DNA from: Curtobacterium sp. MCBA15_009
GTDB taxonomy: Bacteria; Actinomycetota; Actinomycetes; Actinomycetales; Microbacteriaceae
NCBI RefSeq assembly: GCF_001864895.1
Contig: NZ_MJGO01000041.1
Span: forward strand, 241,230 to 296,777
Direction of reading: 5' to 3'
Length of the DNA stretch: 55,548 nucleotides
Positions 36,166 through 44,188 of this stretch are shown one piece after another. The position numbers and the translations under genes are program-made. Each line of letters begins with the position of its first letter. Within the stretch, counting starts at the first letter, position 1. The notes under the pieces are model-generated. The model saw nothing but the letters and a program-made list of their open reading frames with translations. It was not told where the DNA came from and did not search any database.

Positions 36166-36765
36166 ATGCTCGAGAGCACCGGACGGCCGCGCATCGGGGT
36201 GATGGGTGGCACGTTCGACCCGATCCACCACGGCCACCTGGTCGCGGCGTCCGAGGTGGCGCGCGCGTTCGACCTGGACGAGGTCGTCTTCGTCCCCACC
36301 GGTCAGCCGTACATGAAGTCCGGCGTCACCGACGCTGAGCACCGGTACCTGATGACGGTCATCGCGACCGCGTCGAACCCGATGTTCACCGTCAGCCGGG
36401 TCGACATCGACCGGCCGGGCCCCACGTACACGGTCGACACGCTCCGCGACCTGCACGAGCAGCGGCCGGACGCGCAGCTCGTCTTCATCTCCGGCGCAGA
36501 CGCCGTTCAGCAGATCCTCGACTGGAAAGACCACGATGGTCTGTGGGACCTCGCGCACTTCGTCGCCGTGACGCGTCCGGGACACGCCCTCAGCATCACC
36601 GGATTGCCCGAACGGGACGTAAGCTTGCTCGAAGTCCCCGCGCTGGCGATATCGTCCACCGACTGCCGTGACCGGGTGAGGCGTGGACACCCCGTCTGGT
36701 ACCTGGTCCCCGACGGTGTCGTCCAGTACATCTCGAAGCACCATCTGTATCGGAGCGTTGCATGA
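36166..36765 (+). CDS. nadD: Nicotinate-nucleotide adenylyltransferase
   Basis: This 199-residue enzyme adenylates nicotinate mononucleotide in NAD synthesis. The nucleotidyl-transferase motif [13 protein letters not shown] is near residue 14. [18 protein letters not shown] follows, and the second motif IS-S-T is in [17 protein letters not shown]. Length is normal. The start ATG is 11 bp after the small membrane gene. The 3' end overlaps the next gene (ATGA). rsfS lies downstream, as usual, but with an extra gene between them. Confidence 0.95.
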   Translation: MLESTGRPRIGVMGGTFDPIHHGHLVAASEVARAFDLDEVVFVPTGQPYMKSGVTDAEHRYLMTVIATASNPMFTVSRVDIDRPGPTYTVDTLRDLHEQRPDAQLVFISGADAVQQILDWKDHDGLWDLAHFVAVTRPGHALSITGLPERDVSLLEVPALAISSTDCRDRVRRGHPVWYLVPDGVVQYISKHHLYRSVA

Positions 36766-38171
36766 GTTCGTCCGACGCGCAGCCGCCCCTGTCGCGGCGC
36801 CAGGCGCGCGAGCGGGAGCGTGCCGCAGCAGCCGGTTCGCAGCCCGTGACGCCGCCGCCCACCGTCGCCGCCCCCGAGGGGTCGACCACCGACCGTGCCC
36901 GGCCCGGCTCCCACGCCGCGCCGGCGCCGACCGGCGCGGCGCCGTCGTCGTCCGCTCCGGGCACGCCCTCGTCGGCTCCCGGTGTCCCACCGTTCCCGCC
37001 GGACTCCGCCACGGACATCGTCCCGGGCAGCGGGGGCCTGACGCGCCGCCAGCTCCGACAGCTCCGTGCCGCCGAGAGCCAGGCCGTGCAGCCCGTCCCG
37101 CTCCGCAACCCGACGCCGCAGTCGTCCGACCGCACGGTCGAGGACGTCCTCGGTTCGGTCGACACCATCGACCCGGGCACCGCGCAGCGGAGCACCCCCG
37201 ACACCGCCGAGCCGTCCCCGGTGCTCGACCAGGCCGCCGTGGCGCAGGCCACCGAGGCCGACGGGTCGCCGGATGCGCTCGAGCCCCTCGACGAGGCCGC
37301 CGCGCACGCCGAGGAGCCCCGCCGCCACCGGTCGACGTGGTCGCCGCCGTCCGAGGCCGACGGCGATGCCGCGACGCCCGTCGCCGCCCCGGCGGACACG
37401 ACCGACGCTGCCGCCGACGACGACACCGACGACGACACCGACGACGACACCGACAGCGATGCTGCCGACGAGTCGACGTCGGACGGCGCCGCTCCGCGAC
37501 CGCAGTCAGCCACCCCCGCCGTGACGTTACCGCCGGTGCAGACCGCGTCGACGCCCGCGGTCTTCCCGCTCTCGCTCGACGCCGAGGACGACGACACGAA
37601 CGAGGTCCCGCTGCCCGGGGCCGCCGCCGCCACCGAGGACGCACCCGTGGCGTCGCAGCGCCCGACCGAGCCCAAGCCGGTGACGACGGCGTTCGCGCCG
37701 CCCGCCGGTCACTGGTCGCAGCAGGCCCACGACTCGAACGACTCCGAGGTCCACGACGAGGAGACCGGTGCCCGCCGGGTCGCGGTGACGAACACCAACG
37801 CGATCATCCTGCCGAACTCGGCCCTCGCCGACCCGACCGGCGCCCTGAACGCCACGGGCGAGGTCATCCTCACCGGGTCGATCGACCTGCCGGCGTCGCT
37901 GTCCTCGACCGGGTCGCACCGGCCGATCGACGGCGCCGAGGTCGACCGCCTGCTCGAGCAGCACGACGAGCAGCCCGAGACGGACGCCAGCCCGGTCCGC
38001 GCCAGCCGCGCGGTGTCGAGCCACACCTCGACGCGTCAGGTCGTGCTCGCGGCCGCGAAGCCGAAGGAGTCCCGCACCCCGGTGATCCTCGGGATCGCGG
38101 TCGGCGGCGTCGGCATCGCTGCGGCAGGCGTCATCATCGTCGCCCTGCTGACGACCCACATGGGCGGTTGA
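36762..38171 (+). CDS. Hypothetical disordered protein with C-terminal membrane anchor
   Basis: This 469-residue protein is mostly low-complexity. It begins with a basic helical piece ([18 protein letters not shown]) and continues with long Pro/Ala/Thr/Asp-rich stretches. One is an aspartate repeat, [15 protein letters not shown], near residue 220. A more ordered segment near residues 330-380 includes [20 protein letters not shown]. One hydrophobic helix at the C-terminus ([25 protein letters not shown]) would anchor it with most of the chain in the cytoplasm. It overlaps nadD by 4 bp and precedes rsfS by 130 bp. I recognise no family and can suggest no function. Confidence 0.75.
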   Translation: MSSSDAQPPLSRRQARERERAAAAGSQPVTPPPTVAAPEGSTTDRARPGSHAAPAPTGAAPSSSAPGTPSSAPGVPPFPPDSATDIVPGSGGLTRRQLRQLRAAESQAVQPVPLRNPTPQSSDRTVEDVLGSVDTIDPGTAQRSTPDTAEPSPVLDQAAVAQATEADGSPDALEPLDEAAAHAEEPRRHRSTWSPPSEADGDAATPVAAPADTTDAAADDDTDDDTDDDTDSDAADESTSDGAAPRPQSATPAVTLPPVQTASTPAVFPLSLDAEDDDTNEVPLPGAAAATEDAPVASQRPTEPKPVTTAFAPPAGHWSQQAHDSNDSEVHDEETGARRVAVTNTNAIILPNSALADPTGALNATGEVILTGSIDLPASLSSTGSHRPIDGAEVDRLLEQHDEQPETDASPVRASRAVSSHTSTRQVVLAAAKPKESRTPVILGIAVGGVGIAAAGVIIVALLTTHMGG

Positions 38172-38242
38172 CGCCCTCGTCCCCGACCACCGGTCCCGAC
38201 GCCCCGTCGGCCGCGGCCTGGCCGCGTGTCGGCGGGGTGGCT

Positions 38243-38248
38243 TATGAT
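38243..38248 (+). promoter_or_regulatory. -10 element upstream of rsfS
   Basis: TATGAT lies 54 bp before the rsfS GTG and is a near-consensus -10. No matching -35 is seen at 17 bp. Confidence 0.4.
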
Positions 38249-38301
38249 CGGGACCCATCAAGCGAGCCGACGACCGTCGGTTCGACGACCGGAAGGAATC
38301 C

Positions 38302-38676
38302 GTGACCGCCTCCACCCGCGCACTGGAACTCGTGCAGGCCGCCGCACTCGCGGCCGACGCCAAACAGGCCGAGGACCTCGTCGCGCTCGACGTCACCGGG
38401 CCGCTGCAGCTCACGGACGTGTTCCTGCTCGCGACCGGTCGGAACGAACGCAACGTGCAGTCGATCGCGGACGCGGTCGAGGAACGTCTCCTCGAGCTCG
38501 GGGCGAAGACCCTCCGTCGCGAAGGCCGCAGCGAGGGCCGTTGGATCCTCATCGACTTCGGCGAGATCGTCGTGCACGTCTTCCACGACGAGGACCGCCA
38601 GTACTACTCGCTCGAGCGACTCTGGGCCGACTGCCCGACCATCCCGCTCGAGCTCCCGGTGGACCACACCGCCTGA
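38302..38676 (+). CDS. rsfS: Ribosomal silencing factor RsfS
   Basis: This 124-residue protein binds L14 on the large subunit and blocks subunit joining in poor growth conditions. It has the RsfS pattern: KQAEDLVALDVTGPLQLTDVFLLATGRNERNVQSIADAVEE (quoted here in part as LQLTDVFLLATG), then REGRSEGRWILIDFGEIVVHVF and the C-terminal YYSLERLWADCP. The GTG start has GGAAGGA upstream. It keeps company with nadD, as in many genomes. Confidence 0.95.
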   Translation: MTASTRALELVQAAALAADAKQAEDLVALDVTGPLQLTDVFLLATGRNERNVQSIADAVEERLLELGAKTLRREGRSEGRWILIDFGEIVVHVFHDEDRQYYSLERLWADCPTIPLELPVDHTA

Positions 38677-38783
38677 CCGGCGACGCGCCCGGGTGACGGC
38701 TGCGATTTCGTCACCCGGCGTTCGCATGGTGTACGCTTCACTGGTGCCTCCGGGGAACCGGTCGGCACGGAGCAACACCTTCC

Positions 38784-38859
38784 GGGTCTGTGGCGCAGCT
38801 GGTAGCGCACCTGCATGGCATGCAGGGGGTCAGGGGTTCGAGTCCCCTCAGATCCACCA
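38784..38859 (+). tRNA. tRNA-Ala (anticodon GGC)
   Basis: The 76-base sequence folds into a full cloverleaf. The acceptor stem GGGTCTG pairs with CAGATCC and has the G3-U70 wobble that marks alanine tRNAs. The anticodon loop ATGGCAT gives GGC, reading GCC. The T arm is AGGGG-TTCGAGT-CCCCT. The CCA end is encoded. A perfect hairpin terminator follows. Confidence 0.97.
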
Positions 38860-38861
38860 AC

Positions 38862-38893
38862 AACCCCCGCCGTTCCCCAGAACGGCGGGGGTT
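38862..38893 (+). terminator. Terminator of the tRNA-Ala gene
   Basis: A perfect 13-bp stem (AACCCCCGCCGTT with AACGGCGGGGGTT) around a 6-base loop begins three bases after the tRNA. A short T-containing tail follows. Confidence 0.85.
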
Positions 38894-38958
38894 CCGTCGT
38901 TCCAGGACACGTTCTCCACAGGGGCCCGTCGGCGGCGCTCGGGTGCGATCCCGGCCGA

Positions 38959-38964
38959 TACGCT
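38959..38964 (+). promoter_or_regulatory. -10 element predicting a leaderless epimerase transcript
   Basis: TACGCT ends six bases before the ATG at 38971, and no ribosome site is visible. Transcription would start at the A of the ATG. Confidence 0.4.
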
Positions 38965-38970
38965 GAGCGC

Positions 38971-39894
38971 ATGAGCAACGATGCGCCCCTGTCCGGTACC
39001 CCGCTGACGATCACCGCCGGTGGGTACACGGCCGACGTCGCCTCGGTCGGAGCGACGCTGCGCACCCTGCGTCACGAGGGGCGCGACCTGGTCGTCCCGT
39101 TCGACGCCGACGAGGTCCGCCCGGTGTTCCGCGGCGCCGTGCTCGCCCCCTGGCCGAACCGCATCGTCGACGGCACCTACACGTCCGGGGGCGTCGACCA
39201 CGAGCTCGCCCTGACCGAACCGGCGCGGCACCACGCCCTGCACGGGCTGGTCGCCTGGACCGACTTCGCGGTCCTCGCGCACGACGACGACCGCGTGCTG
39301 CTCGGCACGACGATCCCCGCGCAGCAGGGGTACCCGCACCGCGTCGACGTGCACGTCGAGTACCGCCTGGACGCCGAGGGCCTGCACACGACCGTCACGG
39401 GCACGAACACCGGTGCCGACGACGCACCCTGGGGCACCGGTCCGCACCCGTACCTGGTCGCCGGTGACGGCACGGTGGACGACTGGACGCTCACGCTCCC
39501 GGCCGCCGAGGTGCTCGAGGTCACCCCCGACCGGCTCATCCCGACGGACCTGGTGCCCGTGCACGACGAGTTCGACCTGCGCATCCCCACCCTGATCGGC
39601 GACCGCTTCGTCGACCACGCGTTCACCGGCTTCGACCGTGACGCCGACGGCCTCGCCGCCGTCACGGTCATCGCTGCGGACGGCCACGGGGTGCGCGTCG
39701 CCTTCGACGCGGCGTGCCCGTGGGTCCAGGTGCACACGGCGGACCACGTCGTCCCCGCGTACCACCGCGCCGGACTCGCCGTCGAACCGATGACGTGCGC
39801 CCCTGATGCCTTCAACGACGGCGTCGACCGTGGCCTGGTCGTCCTGGCCCCGGGGTCGGCGCACGCCGCAGCATGGACGATCGCCGCGGTCTGA
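38971..39894 (+). CDS. Aldose 1-epimerase family protein
   Basis: This 307-residue protein has the galactose-mutarotase fold. Likely catalytic residues are visible: His in HHALHGLVAW, His in GTGPHPYLVAGDG, and Glu in LAVEPMTCAPDAF. It would interconvert alpha and beta anomers of an aldose in the cytoplasm; the preferred sugar cannot be told. LAPWPNRIVDGTY is the sugar-binding Asn-Arg segment. The start ATG has no Shine-Dalgarno and may be leaderless. Its last 22 bp overlap the start of pabB in another frame, so the two genes are probably translated from one message. Confidence 0.9.
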   Translation: MSNDAPLSGTPLTITAGGYTADVASVGATLRTLRHEGRDLVVPFDADEVRPVFRGAVLAPWPNRIVDGTYTSGGVDHELALTEPARHHALHGLVAWTDFAVLAHDDDRVLLGTTIPAQQGYPHRVDVHVEYRLDAEGLHTTVTGTNTGADDAPWGTGPHPYLVAGDGTVDDWTLTLPAAEVLEVTPDRLIPTDLVPVHDEFDLRIPTLIGDRFVDHAFTGFDRDADGLAAVTVIAADGHGVRVAFDAACPWVQVHTADHVVPAYHRAGLAVEPMTCAPDAFNDGVDRGLVVLAPGSAHAAAWTIAAV

Positions 39895-41600
39895 CCGGGT
39901 CCGACCGGACCGTCCGCATCGAGGTCCGTCGACTCGGTGCCGTTCCGGACCTCGCCGCCCTCGCCGCCGCGTCGACCGCGGACGTCGTCTGGCTCGATTC
40001 GTCCCTGCCGGACGGTGCCCCGGACACCGCACGCCCACGGGCCCGCTGGTCGGTGCTCGCCTGGACCGACGGCCCGTTCTCGACACGCTTCCGGCACGAG
40101 GCGCGACGGGCCCACGTCGCGGTCCCCGCACCCGCTGCACGCTGGTTCGGCCGGTCGTGGTCCGGTGACCGCCCGGCGTTCGCCGTGCTCGCCGACCTGC
40201 TGGCGGCGACGCCCGTGCTGCCCGAACCGGTCGACGGCTGCGGCTTCGCGCTCGGCTGGACCGGGTTCCTCGGCTACGAGCTCGGCCGTGAGTCCGGCGG
40301 CCCGGACCGCACCGCCGACGGTCACCCCGACGCCGACCTGCGGTTCGTGGACCGCGCTGTCGTGGTCGACCGGGCCGGAGCCGGAGCCGGAGCCGGAGCC
40401 GGGGTCGCCTGGGCGCTCGCGCTCGTCGCGGACGCGGAACCGGCGGCCAGCGCGTCGAACCGGGCGTGGCTGCGGACGGTGCCCACGTCGTCGACGGGGA
40501 GCGGTCCCGGGGACGTGCCCACGAGCCTCCCGGCCAGCGCATCGAACCGGGCGCGGCTCCGGACGGTGCCCACGTCGTCGACGGAGGCCGGTCCCGGGGA
40601 CGTGCCCACGAGCCTCCCGGCCAGCGCGTCGAACCGGGCGTGGCTCCGGACGGTGCCCACGTCGTCGACGGAGGCCGGTCCCGGGGACATGCCCACGGGC
40701 CTCCTGGCCGGGACGGCGACCGGCCGTGTGGGCCGCGCCGCCTACGAGGACGCGGTCGACGCGTGCCGCGCCGAGATCCGCGAGGGCAACGCCTTCCAGG
40801 TGTGCCTCACCACCACGTTCGTCCTGACGGACGGACGGGAGGGTCGGATCGCCCCCGGCACGGACCCGCACCTGGTCGAGTACCTGCGCATGCGCGCGGC
40901 GGACCCCGTGCCGTTCGGCGCCTACCTGCGGCTCGGCACGCTGCGCGTGGCGAGCCGGTCGCCGGAACGGTTCCTGCGGATCGACGCCGGCGGGGCGGTG
41001 ACGGCGGAGCCGATCAAGGGCACGCGCCGCCGCGCCGCCGACCCCGCGGCGGACGCGGCCGTGCGGGCCGAGCTTTCGGCGAGTGCGAAGGACCGGGCCG
41101 AGAACGTGATGATCGTCGACCTGCTGCGGAACGACCTGCTGCGGACGGCGCTGCCCGGCTCGGTGCACGTCGAGCGGTTGTGCGACGTCGAGACCTACGC
41201 GAGCGTGCACCAGCTGGTGTCGACGATCGGCGCGCAACTACCGACGGGCACGTCGCGGGCGGAGGTGGTGCGCGCGGCCTTCCCGCCCGGGTCGATGACC
41301 GGTGCACCCAAGACCAGCGCCACGGCGATCGCCGACCGGCTCGAGCGTGCACCGCGCGGCGTCTACTCCGGGGCGATCGGGTACTTCTCGGCGAGCGGGG
41401 CGGTGGACCTCTCGGTGGTGATCCGGACACTGGTGACGGTCGTGGACACCGACGGCGTCGTCCGGTCGCGGACGCTCGGCGCCGGGGGAGCGGTGACGTG
41501 GTCATCGGACGCGGCGCAGGAGGCGGACGAGGTCGAGACGAAGACGCGTTCGGTGCTCGGGGCGGTCGGTGCGAGCACATCCTGGACCATCAATATGTGA
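39873..41600 (+). CDS. pabB: Aminodeoxychorismate synthase component I (PabB) with repeat insert
   Basis: This 575-residue chorismate enzyme makes 4-amino-4-deoxychorismate for folate. The Lys of PIKGT (Lys382, in EPIKGTRRR) marks the PabB type; anthranilate synthases have Ala there. Other core motifs are EIREGNAFQVCLTT, DRAENVMIVDLLRNDLLR, YASVHQLVSTI and PPGSMTGAPK. The N-terminal domain (residues 1-165) is shorter and diverged. Between the two domains is an Ala-Gly hexamer run and then a 29-residue sequence repeated three times (residues 192-278), not a PabB feature. The start overlaps the epimerase gene by 22 bp. The glutaminase partner PabA is not in the window. Confidence 0.88.
   Translation: MDDRRGLTGSDRTVRIEVRRLGAVPDLAALAAASTADVVWLDSSLPDGAPDTARPRARWSVLAWTDGPFSTRFRHEARRAHVAVPAPAARWFGRSWSGDRPAFAVLADLLAATPVLPEPVDGCGFALGWTGFLGYELGRESGGPDRTADGHPDADLRFVDRAVVVDRAGAGAGAGAGVAWALALVADAEPAASASNRAWLRTVPTSSTGSGPGDVPTSLPASASNRARLRTVPTSSTEAGPGDVPTSLPASASNRAWLRTVPTSSTEAGPGDMPTGLLAGTATGRVGRAAYEDAVDACRAEIREGNAFQVCLTTTFVLTDGREGRIAPGTDPHLVEYLRMRAADPVPFGAYLRLGTLRVASRSPERFLRIDAGGAVTAEPIKGTRRRAADPAADAAVRAELSASAKDRAENVMIVDLLRNDLLRTALPGSVHVERLCDVETYASVHQLVSTIGAQLPTGTSRAEVVRAAFPPGSMTGAPKTSATAIADRLERAPRGVYSGAIGYFSASGAVDLSVVIRTLVTVVDTDGVVRSRTLGAGGAVTWSSDAAQEADEVETKTRSVLGAVGASTSWTINM
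40375..40404 (+). repeat. Hexanucleotide microsatellite in pabB
   Basis: CCGGAG is repeated four times and ends in CCGGGG, encoding alternating Ala-Gly. It lies just before the 87-bp repeat block. Confidence 0.85.
40446..40706 (+). repeat. In-frame 87-bp tandem repeat in pabB, three copies
   Basis: Copies start at 40446, 40533 and 40620. Each encodes about 29 residues beginning ASASNRAWLRTVPTSST and continuing with GPGDVPTSLP-like residues. The copies differ by only a few bases, which implies recent expansion. The period is a multiple of three, so copy-number change would keep the reading frame. Confidence 0.93.
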
Positions 41601-41662
41601 AATACGGTGCGCTACGATGCCCGGGTCGCGTTCTGCGGCGTCCCCACATCGAGGAGTCACAC

Positions 41663-43933
41663 TTGGCAATCCCACGCACAGCACACCTGACGACGCTCGG
41701 CGTCGTCATCGCGGTCGGCCTGAGCTGCACGATCGGCGCGTCCGGCGCCGTCGCGGCCCCTGCTCCGTCCCCCACCACACGCGTTTCGTCGACCGTCACC
41801 GATGCGTCGATCCCCGCACCCGTCGTACAGCGCATCGACACCGAGGCGAACGGCACGCAGCGGATGCTCGGGACAGCGAACTCGGACCGCGTCGAGGTGC
41901 TCGACGGTGACACCGTCGTCAGCGCCTGGCCCGCGGGCATGGGGTTCTTCTCGATCGCCGTCGGCGAGCGGTACCGCGACACCGAGTTGACCATCGTCGC
42001 GGAACGCACCGTGGACGGGACGGCGCGGCGCTCCGAGCCGGTCGTGCTCCCGCGGACCTTGCAGGTCGACGGCGTCGACACGAAGCTGACGAGCTTCACG
42101 CCGGGGCAGCACGAGTTCAGCGGCACGGCGACCGCGGGAGCGACCATCACCGCGACCGACGTGGACGGCACCGAGCTGTTCCGCGCCGAGGTGCCGTCGT
42201 CCCGGGCGGCGTCGGTGCGCTGGTCGGCCGACGCGGACCTCGGTGACACCAGCCACACGATCACGTTCACCCAGACGACGCCGTCCGGCATCCCGACGGT
42301 CCTCGCAGACGTCCGCTACCTGCCGTCGGTCGCCGCCGTGCCGACGGTGGACGACATCGACCGCGGCGTGCGGGGCGAGTACTTCCTGCGCGGCTCCGTG
42401 GGCGGGGAGGGGACCCGCACGGTCGTCGCCACCGTCGGCGAGGACCGGTACACCGCCGATGTCCGTGACGGTGCCTTCCTGCTGACGGTCCCGGGGTCGC
42501 ACGTCGGAGCCACCGCGCAGGTCGCTTCGGAGTCCGACGACGGTCCCTCGAAGTCCACCCCGGTCGAGTTGATCGCCGCCCCTGAGGACGCGGACATCGC
42601 CGCTCCGACGGTCCGCGACGTCTTCAACCTGCCGAACGGCGAGATCCTGGTCACCGGCGACGCGCACGCGCCCGGCGCGATCTGGTTCCTGCACGGCGAC
42701 CGTGTCGTCGCGGGGACGAACCCCGACGGCGGGTTCTCGTACCAGATCGGGTCCGACTCCACCGACCAGCAGATCGACATGGCCACCATGCAGTTCGGCA
42801 AGATCTCGGAGCGGACCGCCCTGCCGCGTCTGCTGTCGGTCGACGGGGTGACCGACCACGAGAACTCCTTCGTACCGGGCACGCAGACGTTCACGGGTCG
42901 GGCGGAGGCCGGTGCGACGGTCACCGCGCGCGACGCCGACGGGACGGAGCTGTTCTCGGTCGAGGCGTCGGGCGCAAAGGCGGGTGTCGGCAGTTGGTCC
43001 GCCCAGGCAGACCTGTCCGCCGGCTCGCACGAGCTGACGTTCACGCAGACCACGCGCGACGGGCGGACGTCCGTCATGCAGGACATCGGGTTCACCTCGG
43101 ACGACGAGGCGCCGGTGGCGCCGGTGGTGGTGACCGGGCCGACGGAGGGGTCGACGGTGACGTCGAAGCGTCCGGTGTTCCAGGGCACCGGTGCCGAGGG
43201 CGCCACGATCGTCGTCAAGGGATCGAGCCGTCAGGTGGCGACGACCACGGTGGTCGACGGCAAGTGGTCGGTGCCGGCCGACTTCGACCTGGGCAACGGG
43301 GACTACCGGCTCTGGGTCACGCAGACCCCGACCGGTGGTGCGGAGCCGACCACGGTCGAGATGTCGTTCACCGTGCGGCACGCCGCCGTCGCGCCGCTGG
43401 TGGTGACCGGGCCGACGGAGGGGTCGACGGTGACGTCGAAGCGTCCGGTGTTCGAAGGCACGGGTGCCGAGGGTGCCACGATCGTGGTGAAGGGGTCGAG
43501 CCGTCAGGTGGCGACGACCACGGTCGAGGACGGCACGTGGTCGGTGCCGGCCGACTTCGACCTCGGCGACGGTGACTACCGTCTCTGGGTCACGCAGACC
43601 CCGACCGGCGGCGCGGAGCCGACCACGGCCGAGGTGACGTTCACCGTGCGGCACGCCGCCGTCGCGCCGGTGGTGGTGACCGCGCCGGCCGAGGGGGCGA
43701 CGGTGACGTCGAAGCGTCCGGTGTTCGAGGGCACGGGCGCCGAGGGTGCCTTGATCGTCGTCAAGGGATTGAGCCGCCAGGTGGCGACGACCACGGTCGA
43801 GGACGGCACGTGGTCCGTGCCGGCCGACTTCGACCTCGGGAACGGCGACTACCGCCTGTGGACCACGCAGACCCCGACCGGTGGTGCTGCCCCGACCACG
43901 GTCGAGGTGACGTTCCGGGTCGCTGCGGGCTGA
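41663..43933 (+). CDS. Secreted Ig-like repeat protein (adhesin-like)
   Basis: This 756-residue exported protein has a signal peptide (about residues 1-33, LTTLGVVIAVGLSCTIGASGAVAA). Residues 130-480 hold two related beta-rich domains, recognisable by VDGVDTKLTSFTPGQHEFSG and VDGVTDHENSFVPGTQTFTG, each followed by a DGTELF segment. Residues 486-756 are three tandem 91-residue Ig-like domains that are almost identical (VTGPTEGSTVTSKRPVF, then WSVPADFDLG and YRLWVTQTPTGGA). There is no LPXTG motif, membrane helix or other anchor, so it is probably released or held non-covalently. The TTG start at 41663 has GAGGAG six bases upstream. The role is likely surface interaction or matrix structure, by analogy to bacterial Ig-like proteins. 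Confidence 0.85.
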   Translation: MAIPRTAHLTTLGVVIAVGLSCTIGASGAVAAPAPSPTTRVSSTVTDASIPAPVVQRIDTEANGTQRMLGTANSDRVEVLDGDTVVSAWPAGMGFFSIAVGERYRDTELTIVAERTVDGTARRSEPVVLPRTLQVDGVDTKLTSFTPGQHEFSGTATAGATITATDVDGTELFRAEVPSSRAASVRWSADADLGDTSHTITFTQTTPSGIPTVLADVRYLPSVAAVPTVDDIDRGVRGEYFLRGSVGGEGTRTVVATVGEDRYTADVRDGAFLLTVPGSHVGATAQVASESDDGPSKSTPVELIAAPEDADIAAPTVRDVFNLPNGEILVTGDAHAPGAIWFLHGDRVVAGTNPDGGFSYQIGSDSTDQQIDMATMQFGKISERTALPRLLSVDGVTDHENSFVPGTQTFTGRAEAGATVTARDADGTELFSVEASGAKAGVGSWSAQADLSAGSHELTFTQTTRDGRTSVMQDIGFTSDDEAPVAPVVVTGPTEGSTVTSKRPVFQGTGAEGATIVVKGSSRQVATTTVVDGKWSVPADFDLGNGDYRLWVTQTPTGGAEPTTVEMSFTVRHAAVAPLVVTGPTEGSTVTSKRPVFEGTGAEGATIVVKGSSRQVATTTVEDGTWSVPADFDLGDGDYRLWVTQTPTGGAEPTTAEVTFTVRHAAVAPVVVTAPAEGATVTSKRPVFEGTGAEGALIVVKGLSRQVATTTVEDGTWSVPADFDLGNGDYRLWTTQTPTGGAAPTTVEVTFRVAAG
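43118..43933 (+). repeat. Three tandem 273-bp repeats in the Ig-like gene
   Basis: Repeats begin at 43118, 43391 and 43664, each 273 bp (91 codons). The first two are nearly identical at DNA level and the third has a few more changes, so duplication or gene conversion is recent. Confidence 0.93.
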
Positions 43934-43981
43934 CGTCCCTGCGACTGACGCCCCCGCGACTGACGCACCCGTCCGTCTGAC

Positions 43982-44016
43982 GCGCCGGGCACCCTCGTCA
44001 CGAGGGTGCCCGGCGC
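43982..44016 (+). terminator. Terminator after the Ig-like gene
   Basis: A palindrome of 17-base arms (GCGCCGGGC... closing at CCTCGT/ACGAGG) lies 49 bp after the stop and is followed by TGTCGTTTCC. It should end transcription before the SOS promoter. Confidence 0.75.
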
Positions 44017-44108
44017 TGTCGTTTCCGGGGCGCGTGTCGGCCGTCCCGGGCAGGATGGAGCTCGTCGTCGGCACTCCATCGGCGCTTCGTCGACACAGCC
44101 ACGGCGTG

Positions 44109-44124
44109 TCGAACGCGTGTTCGA
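44109..44124 (+). promoter_or_regulatory. LexA box 1 upstream of imuA'
   Basis: TCGAACGCGTGTTCGA is a perfect TCGAAC-N4-GTTCGA dyad, the actinobacterial SOS box. It lies 45 bp upstream of the -35 element. Confidence 0.88.
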
Positions 44125-44153
44125 CCAGGGCTGTCCACGGATGTCGGACGCGG

Positions 44154-44182
44154 TTGACATCATCGAACACATGTTCGAATAT
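44154..44182 (+). promoter_or_regulatory. SOS promoter of imuA'-imuB-dnaE2
   Basis: TTGACA (44154-44159) is a perfect -35, and GAATAT (44177-44182) is the -10 at 17-bp spacing. The start would be about 44189, which is the A of the imuA' ATG, so the mRNA should be leaderless. LexA box 2 overlaps the spacer. Confidence 0.75.
44163..44178 (+). promoter_or_regulatory. LexA box 2, inside the imuA' promoter
   Basis: TCGAACACATGTTCGA is a perfect SOS box occupying the spacer between -35 and -10, where bound LexA would block RNA polymerase. The two boxes start 54 bp apart, close to five helical turns. Confidence 0.92.
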
Positions 44183-44188
44183 GAGGGC

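Noticed and set aside
38784..38859. tRNA-Ala as an integration site for a mobile element
   Set aside because: No integrase and no repeated tRNA 3' end are seen downstream; the next gene is a normal housekeeping type.
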